Shown piece after piece: positions 24,840 through 34,226 of a stretch of DNA of 64,000 nt (positions are counted from its first letter, which is position 1; the number at the start of each line of letters is the position of its first letter). The position numbers were made by a program, and so were the translations under genes. A model generated the notes under the pieces. The model was not told where the DNA came from and searched no databases. It worked only from the letters and a program-made list of their open reading frames with translations. This DNA is from an uncultured Bacteroidales bacterium (GTDB taxonomy: Bacteria > Bacteroidota > Bacteroidia > Bacteroidales > Paludibacteraceae), in NCBI GenBank assembly GCA_900542355.1, contig UQNE01000013.1, positions 22,517 to 86,516 of the forward strand. Direction: 5' to 3'.

Positions 24840-25715
24840 TTATTTCAAGAGTTGACCTGCTGCGTTGTAGGTATTGCCGTTGCGCTCGATAAGCAGTTCG
24901 CCATCCACGATACGCTTGGTGGCATTCGCCTTCGTTTGCGCGGTCGGGAGGGCAGACATAATTTTCTCCGTAGAAACGGTAAGCCCATCAAGAGCAAAAT
25001 AAGAAGGGGTGTTCATACCCCACTTAGGATCCTTATCCGTAGAGGTCATACGGAAACTAAGGCCGTTGCAATCATCTATTGCAGAGAGATCTACTTTCTC
25101 CCAACCTTCGTTAAACTTACCATCCACTGCGAGGTAGTAAACTACGCTGCTGCCAATTTCTTCATACAGATTGTTGAGACCCGTGATGATGAGTGCGAGA
25201 GTATCTTTGTCGGTGAACTCATGCGCCATATTCAATCCTTCTTTGAGGGCTTTCATCGTGTTGGAGTTCTGGCAAATATAGACCTCTTTGGGATAGTAGT
25301 TCTCACCAAAGATGATGATATTAGAAGAAGGATATTCCTCTGTATTGTTGGTAAAATACTCGGAATAGTATCCTACCACAAAGGGTGTACCTACACCTTC
25401 CAATCCGCCTTTGGCAACACACTCGAAGCCATTTCCTGTATTGGTGTTTTTTTTGCTAAGCGTGAATCCTTCCCAACTGGTACCCCCAAAACTGTTTCCG
25501 CTGGGCAGGTGAGAAAACATAAAGTCGAAATCATTAGTATAGAAAAACGGACTCCAAGTATAGTCCTCGCTGTAGGTACTATCCATGATGTTCTCGGTGT
25601 TGTATTCAACACCTTCTCCATTGGCATTCACTGCCGTGTAGAGATTGAGTGTGATTTCTTCCGCTTGAGCAGAGAGTGCGAACAAAGCGGCACAAAAAAG
25701 GAAAAGTTTTTTCAT
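24840..25715 (-). CDS. Secreted DUF4465 protein with short C-terminal tail motif
   Basis: This encodes 291 residues. A signal peptide (MKKLFLFCAALFALSAQA) precedes a beta-sandwich region. DUF4465 features are DFMFSHLPSGNSFGG and SWEGFTLSKKN early, VGYYSEYF in the middle and SYFALDGLTVS near the end. The family is common among exported Bacteroidales proteins and is probably surface-exposed and ligand-binding. The last 27 residues (KRIVDGELLIERNGNTYNAA, then GQLLK) match the tails of three other exported proteins in this window. It has its own perfect-palindrome terminator. No promoter of the local type was found upstream. Confidence 0.82.
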   Translation of the reverse strand: MKKLFLFCAALFALSAQAEEITLNLYTAVNANGEGVEYNTENIMDSTYSEDYTWSPFFYTNDFDFMFSHLPSGNSFGGTSWEGFTLSKKNTNTGNGFECVAKGGLEGVGTPFVVGYYSEYFTNNTEEYPSSNIIIFGENYYPKEVYICQNSNTMKALKEGLNMAHEFTDKDTLALIITGLNNLYEEIGSSVVYYLAVDGKFNEGWEKVDLSAIDDCNGLSFRMTSTDKDPKWGMNTPSYFALDGLTVSTEKIMSALPTAQTKANATKRIVDGELLIERNGNTYNAAGQLLK

Positions 25716-25844
25716 TTGATTATTTTGTTTTAGTTGTTTGATATTCAGTAGTTTTGCTTTCCGCAGGCACCTTATATATTAGAGAGTTAAAGCGCAGACG
25801 GAAAGCAAACGGAGTTTCTGTAGAAATCGCTCTGAGTAGTCTCA

Positions 25845-27482
25845 TCACTTGTAGAGGAAGCGTTTGATAGACTTTTTAGGGGTCTTCTCAAAGGGTTCTT
25901 GCTTAATCTCTACATCGCTGACACGACTGTAACCGGGGATAAGTTTGTTGAGTTTCTTGATATTCTCACGCATGAGTTGCTGCAATTCCTCTACCGATAG
26001 GCGTTTAGAGGTCTGCTCATCGGGGAAAATCAGTGCCACCAATCGTCCCTCACGCTCTACGATGACCGACTCGCTGACGCCCTCTTGCACATTGAGTTTG
26101 TCTTCGATTTCTTCGGGATAGATATTCTGCCCCGAAGCCCCGAGGATCATCGTTTTGTTGCGCCCGCGAATGAAGATGTTTTGGCGTTTGTCGATAAAGC
26201 CGAGGTCGCCTGTTCGCAGCCACCCATCGGGCGTGAAAGCCGCACGAGTGGCCTCCTCGTTTTTGTAGTAGCCGAGCATCACATTCTCGCCACGAACCAA
26301 GATTTCGCCCTCGCCCTTGGCATCGGGATTATCGATTTTTGCCTCCATATTCGGCACGGGTACACCGCAACTGCGGCGTTTGAAATACTTAGGCGGGTTG
26401 CCTGCCACAAGAGGACCGCACTCGGTCATACCATAGCCGATAGACAACGGGAAATGGACATCCATCAGACATTTCTCCACGAGAGGGTTCATCGCTGCCC
26501 CGCCGCAAAGGAAGTAGCGCACCTGTCCGCCGAAGGCTTTCACCAAGGCTTTGCGCACATGGTTGCGCACGATATTCATCACGATGGGGGTGTACCAGCA
26601 AACCTTGAGGATTTTCTTGCTCAACAGCGGATCGAGTTTCTGCTTGTGAATCTTCTCAATTACCAAAGGCACGGTAGCCACCATGTAGGGCTTCACATCC
26701 GCCATCGCCTTGAGCAAGATACTCGGTGTAGGCGATTTGGTAAGATAGTAGATGTGTGTGCCTCCGCACAAAGGATAGAGAAAATCAGCTAACTGACCGA
26801 ACATGTGCGCAAGCGGGAGCATAGAAACAATCCGTTGCCCGGGTTCAACGGGCAGAATCTGCATAGCCGCCTCCACATTGTTGCTCAGTGCACGCCCGTT
26901 GAGCATCACGCCCTTAGGCGAACCGGTACTACCACTGGTGTAGTTGAGCAATGCCAAGTCATCCGGATTGACCGAATAAGTGGCATCCGCCGACCGCATG
27001 CCGTGAGGGAACTGCTGTTTGAAAGCCGCATCGATAGCCTCTTTATCAGGCACTTGCAGTCCGTCTTTAGCGCGCAAGACGGAGAAATCCTCCAAAGAAA
27101 CCACGGCTGAGAGTTGGTCGATAGGCTGCGCCTGCAACTCACGCCAGACATACGGACCCACAAAGAGCATCTTGGCATCGGAGTGCTGCAACAGTTTGGC
27201 AATATCCTCTGCCTTAAAATCTTGCAAGATACTTACTACCACCCCTTCATAAGACGCAACAGCCAAGTAGGCAACCACCCAATTTGCACAATTTCGACCC
27301 GCAAGAGCCACTTTGTCTCCTTTCGTAATCCCCAACTGACGAAACAAGATATGCAACCGCTCCATCTCCTCTGCCAACTCCCCAAAAGTGTACGATTTCT
27401 CCTCCCCATAGTCCGTCAGCGCTGCATCATTCCATTGATGCGCCATCACCTCACTGAGGTAATGCAAATAATGATTTTTCAT
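25845..27482 (-). CDS. Long-chain acyl-CoA ligase (AMP-binding)
   Basis: Start set at ATG 27482 (MKNHYLHYLSEVM), giving 545 residues. Longer frames to 27605 run through the promoter. The AMP-binding signature is LLNYTSGSTGSPKGVMLNGR. Further motifs are GYGMTECGPLVAG, GWLRTGDLGFID (with the Asp that binds ribose) and GRNKTMILGASGQNIYPEEI. The lysine of the C-terminal domain is in KTPKKSIKRFLY. It activates fatty acids to acyl-CoA in the cytoplasm for lipid synthesis or recycling. It is transcribed alone from a promoter that interlocks with that of the DUF2851 gene. Confidence 0.9.
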   Translation of the reverse strand: MKNHYLHYLSEVMAHQWNDAALTDYGEEKSYTFGELAEEMERLHILFRQLGITKGDKVALAGRNCANWVVAYLAVASYEGVVVSILQDFKAEDIAKLLQHSDAKMLFVGPYVWRELQAQPIDQLSAVVSLEDFSVLRAKDGLQVPDKEAIDAAFKQQFPHGMRSADATYSVNPDDLALLNYTSGSTGSPKGVMLNGRALSNNVEAAMQILPVEPGQRIVSMLPLAHMFGQLADFLYPLCGGTHIYYLTKSPTPSILLKAMADVKPYMVATVPLVIEKIHKQKLDPLLSKKILKVCWYTPIVMNIVRNHVRKALVKAFGGQVRYFLCGGAAMNPLVEKCLMDVHFPLSIGYGMTECGPLVAGNPPKYFKRRSCGVPVPNMEAKIDNPDAKGEGEILVRGENVMLGYYKNEEATRAAFTPDGWLRTGDLGFIDKRQNIFIRGRNKTMILGASGQNIYPEEIEDKLNVQEGVSESVIVEREGRLVALIFPDEQTSKRLSVEELQQLMRENIKKLNKLIPGYSRVSDVEIKQEPFEKTPKKSIKRFLYK

Positions 27483-27537
27483 TTCTAAGAACAATTTATT
27501 TGAAATTATCACTCCCAAAAAATCCTCTAATGAACGA

Positions 27538-27569
27538 CAAAGGTACTGCTTTTTTTGGAAATGCACAAA
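27538..27569 (-). promoter_or_regulatory. Promoter of the acyl-CoA ligase gene
   Basis: The -7 box TACCTTTG is at 27538-27545 and TTTG at 27566-27569, 20 bp apart, on the minus strand. Its -33 box lies between the two boxes of the divergent promoter. Confidence 0.75.
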
Positions 27570-27585
27570 AAAAGCAGTAATTTTG
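27554..27585 (+). promoter_or_regulatory. Promoter of the DUF2851 gene
   Basis: TTTG at 27554-27557 and the -7 box TAATTTTG at 27578-27585 are 20 bp apart. The ATG follows at 27595, so the transcript would be almost leaderless. Confidence 0.7.
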
Positions 27586-27594
27586 CACCTCGAA

Positions 27595-28887
27595 ATGGCA
27601 AGCACCTTCCCCGAGATATTGCTCCACTATATTTGGCAGAACCGCCTCTGGGCGGGCTATGAGCAGACCACGACCGATGGTTTGCGCGTGGAAGTGCTGT
27701 CGGTAGGGCGGCACAATACGGACGCAGGACCGGACTTTTCGGATGTACATTTGCGTATCGGGGAGACCGAATGGGTAGGCAATGTGGAGATCCACCTGAC
27801 CTCTTCAGATTGGTACAAACATCGGCATCATCTGGACGCGGCATACGACTCGGTGGTACTGCATGTGGTGCGCCACGCAGACAAGCGAGTGTACAACTCG
27901 CGGGGAGAGGCCGTCGTACAATGCGAACTGAACTATCCCGATGACCCCGAACTGCTGACTCGGTTACTCACGGCGGCGCAAAAAATGGACTCGGCGGAGA
28001 ACACAATCGAATGCCACAAACTGCTGCTGCAAGACCCGACATTGCTCACGGAGGGTTGGCGTAAATCGCTGCTACAGAAGCGGTTAGACTGCAAGCGACA
28101 ATCGATAGAGCAGTTGCTTGGTATCACGCAGCATAGTTGGGAACACGCTTTCTACATCACGCTGGCGCACAATTTCGGGTTTCACACCAACGGTATTCCG
28201 TTTGAGACGATGGCGATACAGACGCCACTGGCGTACCTGCAGAAACACCGCAACAGTCTGTTTCAACTGACCGCCATCTTGCTCGGGCAATCGGGGCTGC
28301 TGACGGAGCAGACAGCACAAAGCGACGAGGAGCAACGGCTGCTGAGGGAGTATCGGTTCTTGCAAAAGAAGTTCTCGCTGACACCGATAGACGGCTATCT
28401 ATGGAAAAAAGCGCGTATGCGCCCGCAGGCGTTTCCGGAAGTGCGTATTCGGCAGTTTGCGCAACTGCTCCACCAATCGGAGTTTCTGTTCTCACGACTG
28501 ATGGACGAGACGGACATCGAATCGCTTGTTTCGCTCTTCACGCTGAAGCCGACAGCAGATGATACTCTGCGACTTACGGCACCGGCTGCGATGGGGCGCA
28601 ACTCAATCAACATACTGCTGATCAACAGCGTAGTACCTTATAAATATGCGTATGCGCTTGCTCGAAAGGACTCGGCTGCCATCGACAAGGCGATGGCTCT
28701 GATGGAGCAGATTGCAGCGGAGGACAACAGCGTGGTTCGGCAATGGGTATTGCTCGGTCAGACCGTGCGCACGGCAGCAGACAGCCAAGCACTGATTCAC
28801 CTATACCAAAACTACTGTCAATCAAGCCGTTGCATCAACTGCGAGGTTGGCTACCAAGTATTTCTGAAGCAAGCACAACATCAATAA
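27595..28887 (+). CDS. DUF2851 family protein
   Basis: Start set at ATG 27595, giving 430 residues. The in-frame TTG at 27583 lies in the -7 box. DUF2851 is recognised from HNTDAGPDFSDVHLRIGETE, WVGNVEIHLTSSDWYKHRH and YDSVVLHVV in the first 100 residues. The family is restricted mainly to Bacteroidetes, and its function is unknown. The rest is helical. The C-terminus holds a Cys pair (SSRCINCEVGYQ). No signal peptide. It lies 9 bp before the EamA transporter gene and shares its transcript. The D-x-E/H pattern of the N-terminal region could be a metal site, but this is speculation. Confidence 0.85.
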   Translation: MASTFPEILLHYIWQNRLWAGYEQTTTDGLRVEVLSVGRHNTDAGPDFSDVHLRIGETEWVGNVEIHLTSSDWYKHRHHLDAAYDSVVLHVVRHADKRVYNSRGEAVVQCELNYPDDPELLTRLLTAAQKMDSAENTIECHKLLLQDPTLLTEGWRKSLLQKRLDCKRQSIEQLLGITQHSWEHAFYITLAHNFGFHTNGIPFETMAIQTPLAYLQKHRNSLFQLTAILLGQSGLLTEQTAQSDEEQRLLREYRFLQKKFSLTPIDGYLWKKARMRPQAFPEVRIRQFAQLLHQSEFLFSRLMDETDIESLVSLFTLKPTADDTLRLTAPAAMGRNSINILLINSVVPYKYAYALARKDSAAIDKAMALMEQIAAEDNSVVRQWVLLGQTVRTAADSQALIHLYQNYCQSSRCINCEVGYQVFLKQAQHQ

Positions 28888-28896
28888 ACTAAGACT

Positions 28897-29835
28897 ATGT
28901 GGGTAATTCTCGCCATACTTTCCGCCCTTTGTTTGGGCTTTTATGACATCAGCAAGAAGCGTTCGCTGCAAGACAACAGCGTAACGGATGTGCTGACGGT
29001 CAGTTTGCTTATTTCGTCGTTGATACTCTGCATACCGCTGTTGCTCTCGCGGGTCTGCCCGACGATGATGGAAGGCAGTCTGTTTTTCGTGCCTCGCGTG
29101 GGGCTGACGGCACACCTGCTGATACTGCTCAAATCGTGCATCGTACTCAGTTCGTGGGTGTGTGCGTACATCGCCATCAAGTACCTGCCTATCTCGGTGG
29201 TCTCGCCTATGCAGGCCACGCGACCGATGTGGACACTCATCGGCGCACTGCTGATATTCGGCGAGGTGTTGAACGGCTGGCAATGGGCCGGCGTGGTGTG
29301 CGCGTTGGGGAGTATCTTTGCGCTATCGATAGTGGAGCACCGAGCAGAGAAAAACGCACCCATCCACGCCCCGAAGAGCCTGCGGAAATACTATATCTGC
29401 CTGTTTTTGGCGATTGTAATCGGGTCGGCAAGCGGACTGTACGACAAATATATGATGCGGCGATTTGACCACAATGCCGTGCAGGTATATTACACTATCT
29501 ATCAGGCAGTTATCATGTTTGTAGCCACTCTGATAATCAACCAAAAACGCTATTTTCATCACAGCGAGCAGACCGAAAAAGGGCATTTTCGTTGGACATG
29601 GGCAGTGGCAGGCATATCGGTGTTTTTGGTGCTGAGCGACTATGTGTATATGCTGGCATTGAGCGACCCCGATTCGCTGATTTCGGTAGTCTCGACAATC
29701 CGCCGAGGCGGTACGATTATCCCGTTTTTGTATGGTTTGGTGGTACTGAAAGAGAAAGACCCGTGGAAGAAAATTGCGTGTCTGATTGGTATTGTGGTCG
29801 GACTGCTGTGTTTGGCAGCCGGAAGTTTCGTGTAA
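28897..29835 (+). CDS. EamA-family (drug/metabolite) membrane transporter
   Basis: This encodes 312 residues with about ten transmembrane helices in two EamA repeats. Readable segments are WVILAILSALCLGFYDISKK at the start, YLPISVVSPMQATRPMWTLI at the end of the first repeat, and the equivalent DPDSLISVVSTIRRGGTIIP in the second. A charged loop lies between them (EHRAEKNAPIHAPKSLRKY). Members export metabolites or take part in lipid-sugar flipping. The substrate cannot be told. It is second in an operon with the DUF2851 gene. Confidence 0.85.
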   Translation: MWVILAILSALCLGFYDISKKRSLQDNSVTDVLTVSLLISSLILCIPLLLSRVCPTMMEGSLFFVPRVGLTAHLLILLKSCIVLSSWVCAYIAIKYLPISVVSPMQATRPMWTLIGALLIFGEVLNGWQWAGVVCALGSIFALSIVEHRAEKNAPIHAPKSLRKYYICLFLAIVIGSASGLYDKYMMRRFDHNAVQVYYTIYQAVIMFVATLIINQKRYFHHSEQTEKGHFRWTWAVAGISVFLVLSDYVYMLALSDPDSLISVVSTIRRGGTIIPFLYGLVVLKEKDPWKKIACLIGIVVGLLCLAAGSFV

Positions 29836-30133
29836 GCATTTTACAAACTTTCAATAGCAAAAAGAAAGCAATAAACGCAATAATATAGCAAAATGATTTT
29901 TGCAAAATTCGCCTTAGATCTCGATGAGGTCTCGACAAGCATTCGACTCAGTCCGCTCAAAGACAAAATGACAAAATGTAAGATTAGGGTATAGGCGGGA
30001 AAGAAGGTTCCAAAAGACATTTGCGAGACAAAGAGGGAAGAGACGAAGAGAACTTACGGGGGGCAGGACGAGAAGAAAAAGTGCAAGAAAAAAGTCGTCT
30101 TTTTAAGAAAAAAAGCACATTTATTGATATGCA
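29836..30133. other. Intergenic region between operons
   Basis: About 300 bp with no gene. It holds one copy of the 42-bp dispersed repeat (29913-29954) and an A-rich stretch (30060-30120). No clear terminator was found after the EamA gene. Confidence 0.5.
29913..29954. repeat. 42-bp dispersed repeat, copy 1
   Basis: CTTAGATCTCGATGAGGTCT and then CGACAAGCATTCGACTCAGT match the copy at 54683-54724 with about six differences. Both lie between genes. Confidence 0.75.
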
Positions 30134-30165
30134 CTTGCGTGCGTGAGAAAAAAATCGTAACTTTG
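30134..30165 (+). promoter_or_regulatory. Promoter of the porU operon
   Basis: A -33 CTTG at 30134-30137 and the -7 box TAACTTTG at 30158-30165 are 20 bp apart. The first ATG is at 30199. Confidence 0.65.
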
Positions 30166-30198
30166 TCGGCGAATTGTATCGTGGCAAGTAGGCACAGG

Positions 30199-30756
30199 AT
30201 GAAAATTATCGGATTTGCATATATCGACGGGAAGACGGAGATGTTGCTGAAAGGCGACTCTTCGCTGCTCAACAATCGTAAACCGATGTTTATCCCCGAT
30301 TGGACGAACGATATGCGTTTTACGCCTGCCGTTGTGCTGAGGGTCAGCCGATTAGGAAAGAATATCGCTACTCGTTTCGGAAGTCGCTACTACGATGCTA
30401 TGGCTCCGGCAGCCGACTTTACCGCCTACGATTGCCTAAGCACCGCACGGCAAAACGGAGAGAGTTGGACACGCGCCACGGGGTTCGATTTCTCGCTTGC
30501 AGTGGGCGAATTTGGTGAAGAAAATGCTTTTGATTGGAGCATAGAAAGCGAAGAGGGCGTCTGTGAGGCAATAAACTCTATGCCTCTGATTATCAGTGCA
30601 GAAGAGGCCGTACACCAAGCAAGCGAAGTAATGACGATTCGCCAAGGAGACTTGATATACATTCAGCAACAGACCGAAGGATGGTGTGTAGCAGCCAACC
30701 AAACGCTGCATGCCACCATAGGAAAAGAAGATAAACTATACTGCAAAATCAAATGA
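30199..30756 (+). CDS. Fumarylacetoacetate-hydrolase-fold protein with altered metal site
   Basis: Start set at ATG 30199, giving 185 residues; the longer frame to 30124 runs into the promoter. The FAH fold is seen in SSLLNNRKPMFIPDWTNDM, VSRLGKNIATRFGSRYYDAM and ADFTAYD, then TIRQGDLIYI near the end. Where functional homologues have Y-E-T-E-L-V (the two acidic metal ligands) this protein reads F-T-P-A-V-V, and the G-T-P turn near the C-terminus is replaced by QQQTEG. It is thus probably catalytically dead or changed. It heads the operon, and its stop overlaps the porU start by 4 bp. Confidence 0.75.
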   Translation: MKIIGFAYIDGKTEMLLKGDSSLLNNRKPMFIPDWTNDMRFTPAVVLRVSRLGKNIATRFGSRYYDAMAPAADFTAYDCLSTARQNGESWTRATGFDFSLAVGEFGEENAFDWSIESEEGVCEAINSMPLIISAEEAVHQASEVMTIRQGDLIYIQQQTEGWCVAANQTLHATIGKEDKLYCKIK

Positions 30757-33700
30757 AACGACTCATACCTATACTATGCTATTTGGCTGTGGTTCTGCCA
30801 CTTACAGCCGCCATACACTCCTACGCCGACCACTCGGTGCTACAAAACGGCACTTGGGTGAAGATCCGTGTGAGCGAAAGCGGTGTGTATAGGATGACCT
30901 ACGAAGAACTGCAGGCAGCGGGGCTTTCTAACCCTGCTAATGTACGCATCTACGGCTACGGCGGAGCGATGCTCACGCAGAACTTCAGCAAAGCGAAGAT
31001 AGACGACCTGCCATCGGTGGGTTTCTACATGGAGAAAGGTACAGACGGGGTATTTGGGGCAGGCGATTATATCCTATTCTACGCGCAAGGCAGCACCTCA
31101 TGGGAGTACAACGGAACACAGTTTATCCATACGCGTAACCCCTACTCAGACTACGGCTACTATTTTCTCTCAGACAATGCCGGGGTGCAGAACCTACTCA
31201 CCCCGAGCGATGCCGTTGATGCGACGGGCGCAACGAGCGTAGATACATACATCAATTATCAGGTGCACGAACTCGACTTGATCAACCTGCTTGACCGCGA
31301 GAGCGGTGTGGACGGCGGCGGAAGAGAGTTCTACGGCGAGGCTTTCTCATCGTCGGAAGCCACTCGCACCTTCAGTTTTACCACACCGAACACCGTAACG
31401 AGCGAGCCTGTGCGCCTGCGCAGCGAGGTGGCAGCCTACTCTTCTCGCGCCTCACGCTTCACGCTGAGCCTCAACGGCGAAAGCACCACACGCCGATTAG
31501 ACTCGGTGCCGGTGAGCGATTTCTACACCAAAGGTACGCTGACCACCTTCAATCAGACTTTCCCAGCCACAGACAACACCCACACCGTGAGCCTCAGTTT
31601 CTCTAACCCCTCCGCCGGAGCCGTGGGCAACCTCAACTATATCGAACTATCCGCTACTTGCCGTCTGGCGATGAGCGGCGATGCGATGACTTTTCGCAAC
31701 CCTATTAATTATGGTGTAGCGACACCCGTCGTGTATTCGCTGAGCAATGCTACGGCACAAACACAGATTTGGAACATCACCGACCGTGCGCACATCACCC
31801 GCGTACCCGCCACGCTGTCGGGGTCGGTACTTACTTTTGCCGGCTCAAACAAAGACGGAGTGCAAGAGTATGTGGCAGTGAATACCAATGGGAGCAATTG
31901 GCTGAAAACGAGTGTAATAGGTGCAGTGGGTAATCAAGACCTACACAACCTAAAGAATATCGACTATGTGATTATCTGCCCTGCCGATTTTGTAGGCGAG
32001 GCAAGGCGCTTGGCACAAGCCCACGAGCAGAAACAGAGCATCACATGGGCTGTGGTAACCGATCAAGAGGTGTACAACGAGTTTTCGAGCGGCACGCCCG
32101 ATGCCACGGCATATCGATGGCTGATGAAAATGCTCTACGACCGCGGAACAGGCAGCAATGTGAAGCCGAGTTGGCTTCTGCTGATGGGCGATGGCACCTT
32201 TGACAACCGCAAGATCCTCTCCACCTCGGGGCAGAATACCCTATTGACCTACCAAGCCAAGAACTCCACCGTGGAGACCAAGGCTTATGCCTCGGATGAC
32301 TATTTCGGTTTCCTCGACGACAACGAGGGCGAAAGCGATACGCAGGGGCGTATGGATATAGGTGTAGGGCGACTACCGGTAAACACCGTAACCGAAGCAC
32401 AGCAAGTGGTAGATAAACTGGTGGCGTATATGGCCAACGACAGTTACGGCAAATGGAAGAACCAATTGATTTTCCTTGCTGATGACGGCGACAACAACCT
32501 GCATACGCGTGTAGCAGAAGCCGGGGCAGAGCGTGTGAGGAGCAAGAACCCGAATTTTGTGGCAAACAAGATTTATCTCGACGCTTATCCGCAGGAAGTA
32601 GATGCATCGGGCGAGAGTTATCCGCTCGCTAAAAACAAATTGGACAACCTGCTCAAAAACGGGGCATTGTATATGAACTACTCGGGGCACGGAGGCTACA
32701 ACGCCATCACCAACGAGGGAATGATGAACCTGCAAAGCATCCAAAAGATGACCAATCAGAACCAAGCCCTTTGGATGTTTGCGACTTGCAGTTTTGCACA
32801 TTTCGACTCGGGCAAACGGTGTGCAGCGGAAGAGGCAATGCTGAACCCGAATGGCGGAGCGATAGGCGTTATCTCGGCAGGCAGAACCGTTTATGCGACC
32901 CAAAACACCTACATTAACCGCAATTTCTGCGATACACTATTCGGCCATAAAGACCCTTATTCGTATGATATGACGGTAGGTAAAGCGTTAGCAATAGCCA
33001 AAAATATGACGGGCACAGACGACAACAAGATGTCGTATGTACTGCTTGGTGACCCCGCCTTGCGATTGGCATATCCTACTGATTATCAAATAATGACCAC
33101 CACACAGCCCGATACACTGCGTGCATTGGATGTACAGCAGATGGAGGGACATATTGAGGACGAGAACGCCCAAGTAGCCGAGTGGTTCAACGGGAAAGTG
33201 AACATCACCATCTACGATAAACTACAGCGCGTTACAACCCGAGATAACGATGAAAAAGACGAGAGCAAGAAACAGACCGTAACCTACAACGACTATCCGA
33301 ATACGCTCTTCAGCGGGTCGGCAGATGTGGTCAACGGACGCTTCTCGTACGCCTTTATGACGCCCAAAGATATACGCTACAACTACGGAAGGGGACGGAT
33401 TGTGTACTATGCTTATGACCCGAATGAGGGGACAGAGGCTGTGGGGCACTTTGAGAATTTCGTGGTGGGCGGCACCGGTTCGTATCTCAAACAAGATACT
33501 ATAGGACCTACTATCTCGCTCTATCTGAATACTCCGGCATTTACAGATGGTGGCACCACCTACGAGACACCGCGTTTCTTTGCCGACATAGAAGATGAGA
33601 ATGGTATCAACACCGTGGGAACGGGTATCGGACACGACTTGATGTTGGTAGTGGACAATAGCGCGACACAGACCTATGTGTTGAATGAGTTTTTCACCTC

Positions 33701-34136
33701 TGCCGATGGCAGTTATCAGAAAGGACAAGTCAGTTACCTGATGCAAGAACTCGCCGAGGGTGCACACACACTCACTTTCCGTGCGTGGGACTTGATGAAC
33801 AACAGCAGTACCGCTTCGCTCAGTTTTGTAGTGGAGAAAGGTGCCGACCCGAATATCTACTCGGTGGTAACCTACCCCAACCCCGTGCAGGCAGCGGGCG
33901 TACTGAATATGATTGTAAACTACGACCAACCGGATATGGTATTGCAGACCGATATCTGCGTGTATGATATGTCGGGACGACTAATGTGGCAACATAGCCA
34001 AAAGAACCCCGACCAAGTGCAACTCAACCTGTCGGAGATGGGGCTATACCCGGGACTATACCTATATAGAATACGAATAAAAACAGAAAACAGCGGTTAC
34101 TCGTCCAAATCGGGCAAGATAGTGGTTGTACAATAA
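30753..34136 (+). CDS. porU: Type IX secretion sortase, gingipain-like C25 peptidase
   Basis: This encodes 1127 residues. A signal peptide (MKRLIPILCYLAVVLPLTAA) is followed by an N-terminal beta domain, then the C25 caspase-like domain (about 400-740). The catalytic His646 lies in MNYSGHGGYNAI and Cys679 in FATCSFAHFDSG. The C-terminal 80 residues form a type A sorting domain (VTYPNPVQAAG, ICVYDMSGRLMW, GLYPGLYLYRIR). PorU cleaves the sorting signal from cargo at the cell surface and attaches the cargo to anionic lipopolysaccharide. It is followed by porV, its outer-membrane partner, as in Porphyromonas. Length and residues are all consistent with an active enzyme. Confidence 0.93.
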   Translation: MKRLIPILCYLAVVLPLTAAIHSYADHSVLQNGTWVKIRVSESGVYRMTYEELQAAGLSNPANVRIYGYGGAMLTQNFSKAKIDDLPSVGFYMEKGTDGVFGAGDYILFYAQGSTSWEYNGTQFIHTRNPYSDYGYYFLSDNAGVQNLLTPSDAVDATGATSVDTYINYQVHELDLINLLDRESGVDGGGREFYGEAFSSSEATRTFSFTTPNTVTSEPVRLRSEVAAYSSRASRFTLSLNGESTTRRLDSVPVSDFYTKGTLTTFNQTFPATDNTHTVSLSFSNPSAGAVGNLNYIELSATCRLAMSGDAMTFRNPINYGVATPVVYSLSNATAQTQIWNITDRAHITRVPATLSGSVLTFAGSNKDGVQEYVAVNTNGSNWLKTSVIGAVGNQDLHNLKNIDYVIICPADFVGEARRLAQAHEQKQSITWAVVTDQEVYNEFSSGTPDATAYRWLMKMLYDRGTGSNVKPSWLLLMGDGTFDNRKILSTSGQNTLLTYQAKNSTVETKAYASDDYFGFLDDNEGESDTQGRMDIGVGRLPVNTVTEAQQVVDKLVAYMANDSYGKWKNQLIFLADDGDNNLHTRVAEAGAERVRSKNPNFVANKIYLDAYPQEVDASGESYPLAKNKLDNLLKNGALYMNYSGHGGYNAITNEGMMNLQSIQKMTNQNQALWMFATCSFAHFDSGKRCAAEEAMLNPNGGAIGVISAGRTVYATQNTYINRNFCDTLFGHKDPYSYDMTVGKALAIAKNMTGTDDNKMSYVLLGDPALRLAYPTDYQIMTTTQPDTLRALDVQQMEGHIEDENAQVAEWFNGKVNITIYDKLQRVTTRDNDEKDESKKQTVTYNDYPNTLFSGSADVVNGRFSYAFMTPKDIRYNYGRGRIVYYAYDPNEGTEAVGHFENFVVGGTGSYLKQDTIGPTISLYLNTPAFTDGGTTYETPRFFADIEDENGINTVGTGIGHDLMLVVDNSATQTYVLNEFFTSADGSYQKGQVSYLMQELAEGAHTLTFRAWDLMNNSSTASLSFVVEKGADPNIYSVVTYPNPVQAAGVLNMIVNYDQPDMVLQTDICVYDMSGRLMWQHSQKNPDQVQLNLSEMGLYPGLYLYRIRIKTENSGYSSKSGKIVVVQ

Positions 34137-34226
34137 AAACAAGCAACGAACAGCCTATGAAGCAAATTTATTGATGTAGTTATTTGACAATCAATTTATT
34201 TAGTAACATATAAAAACAAACAGATA

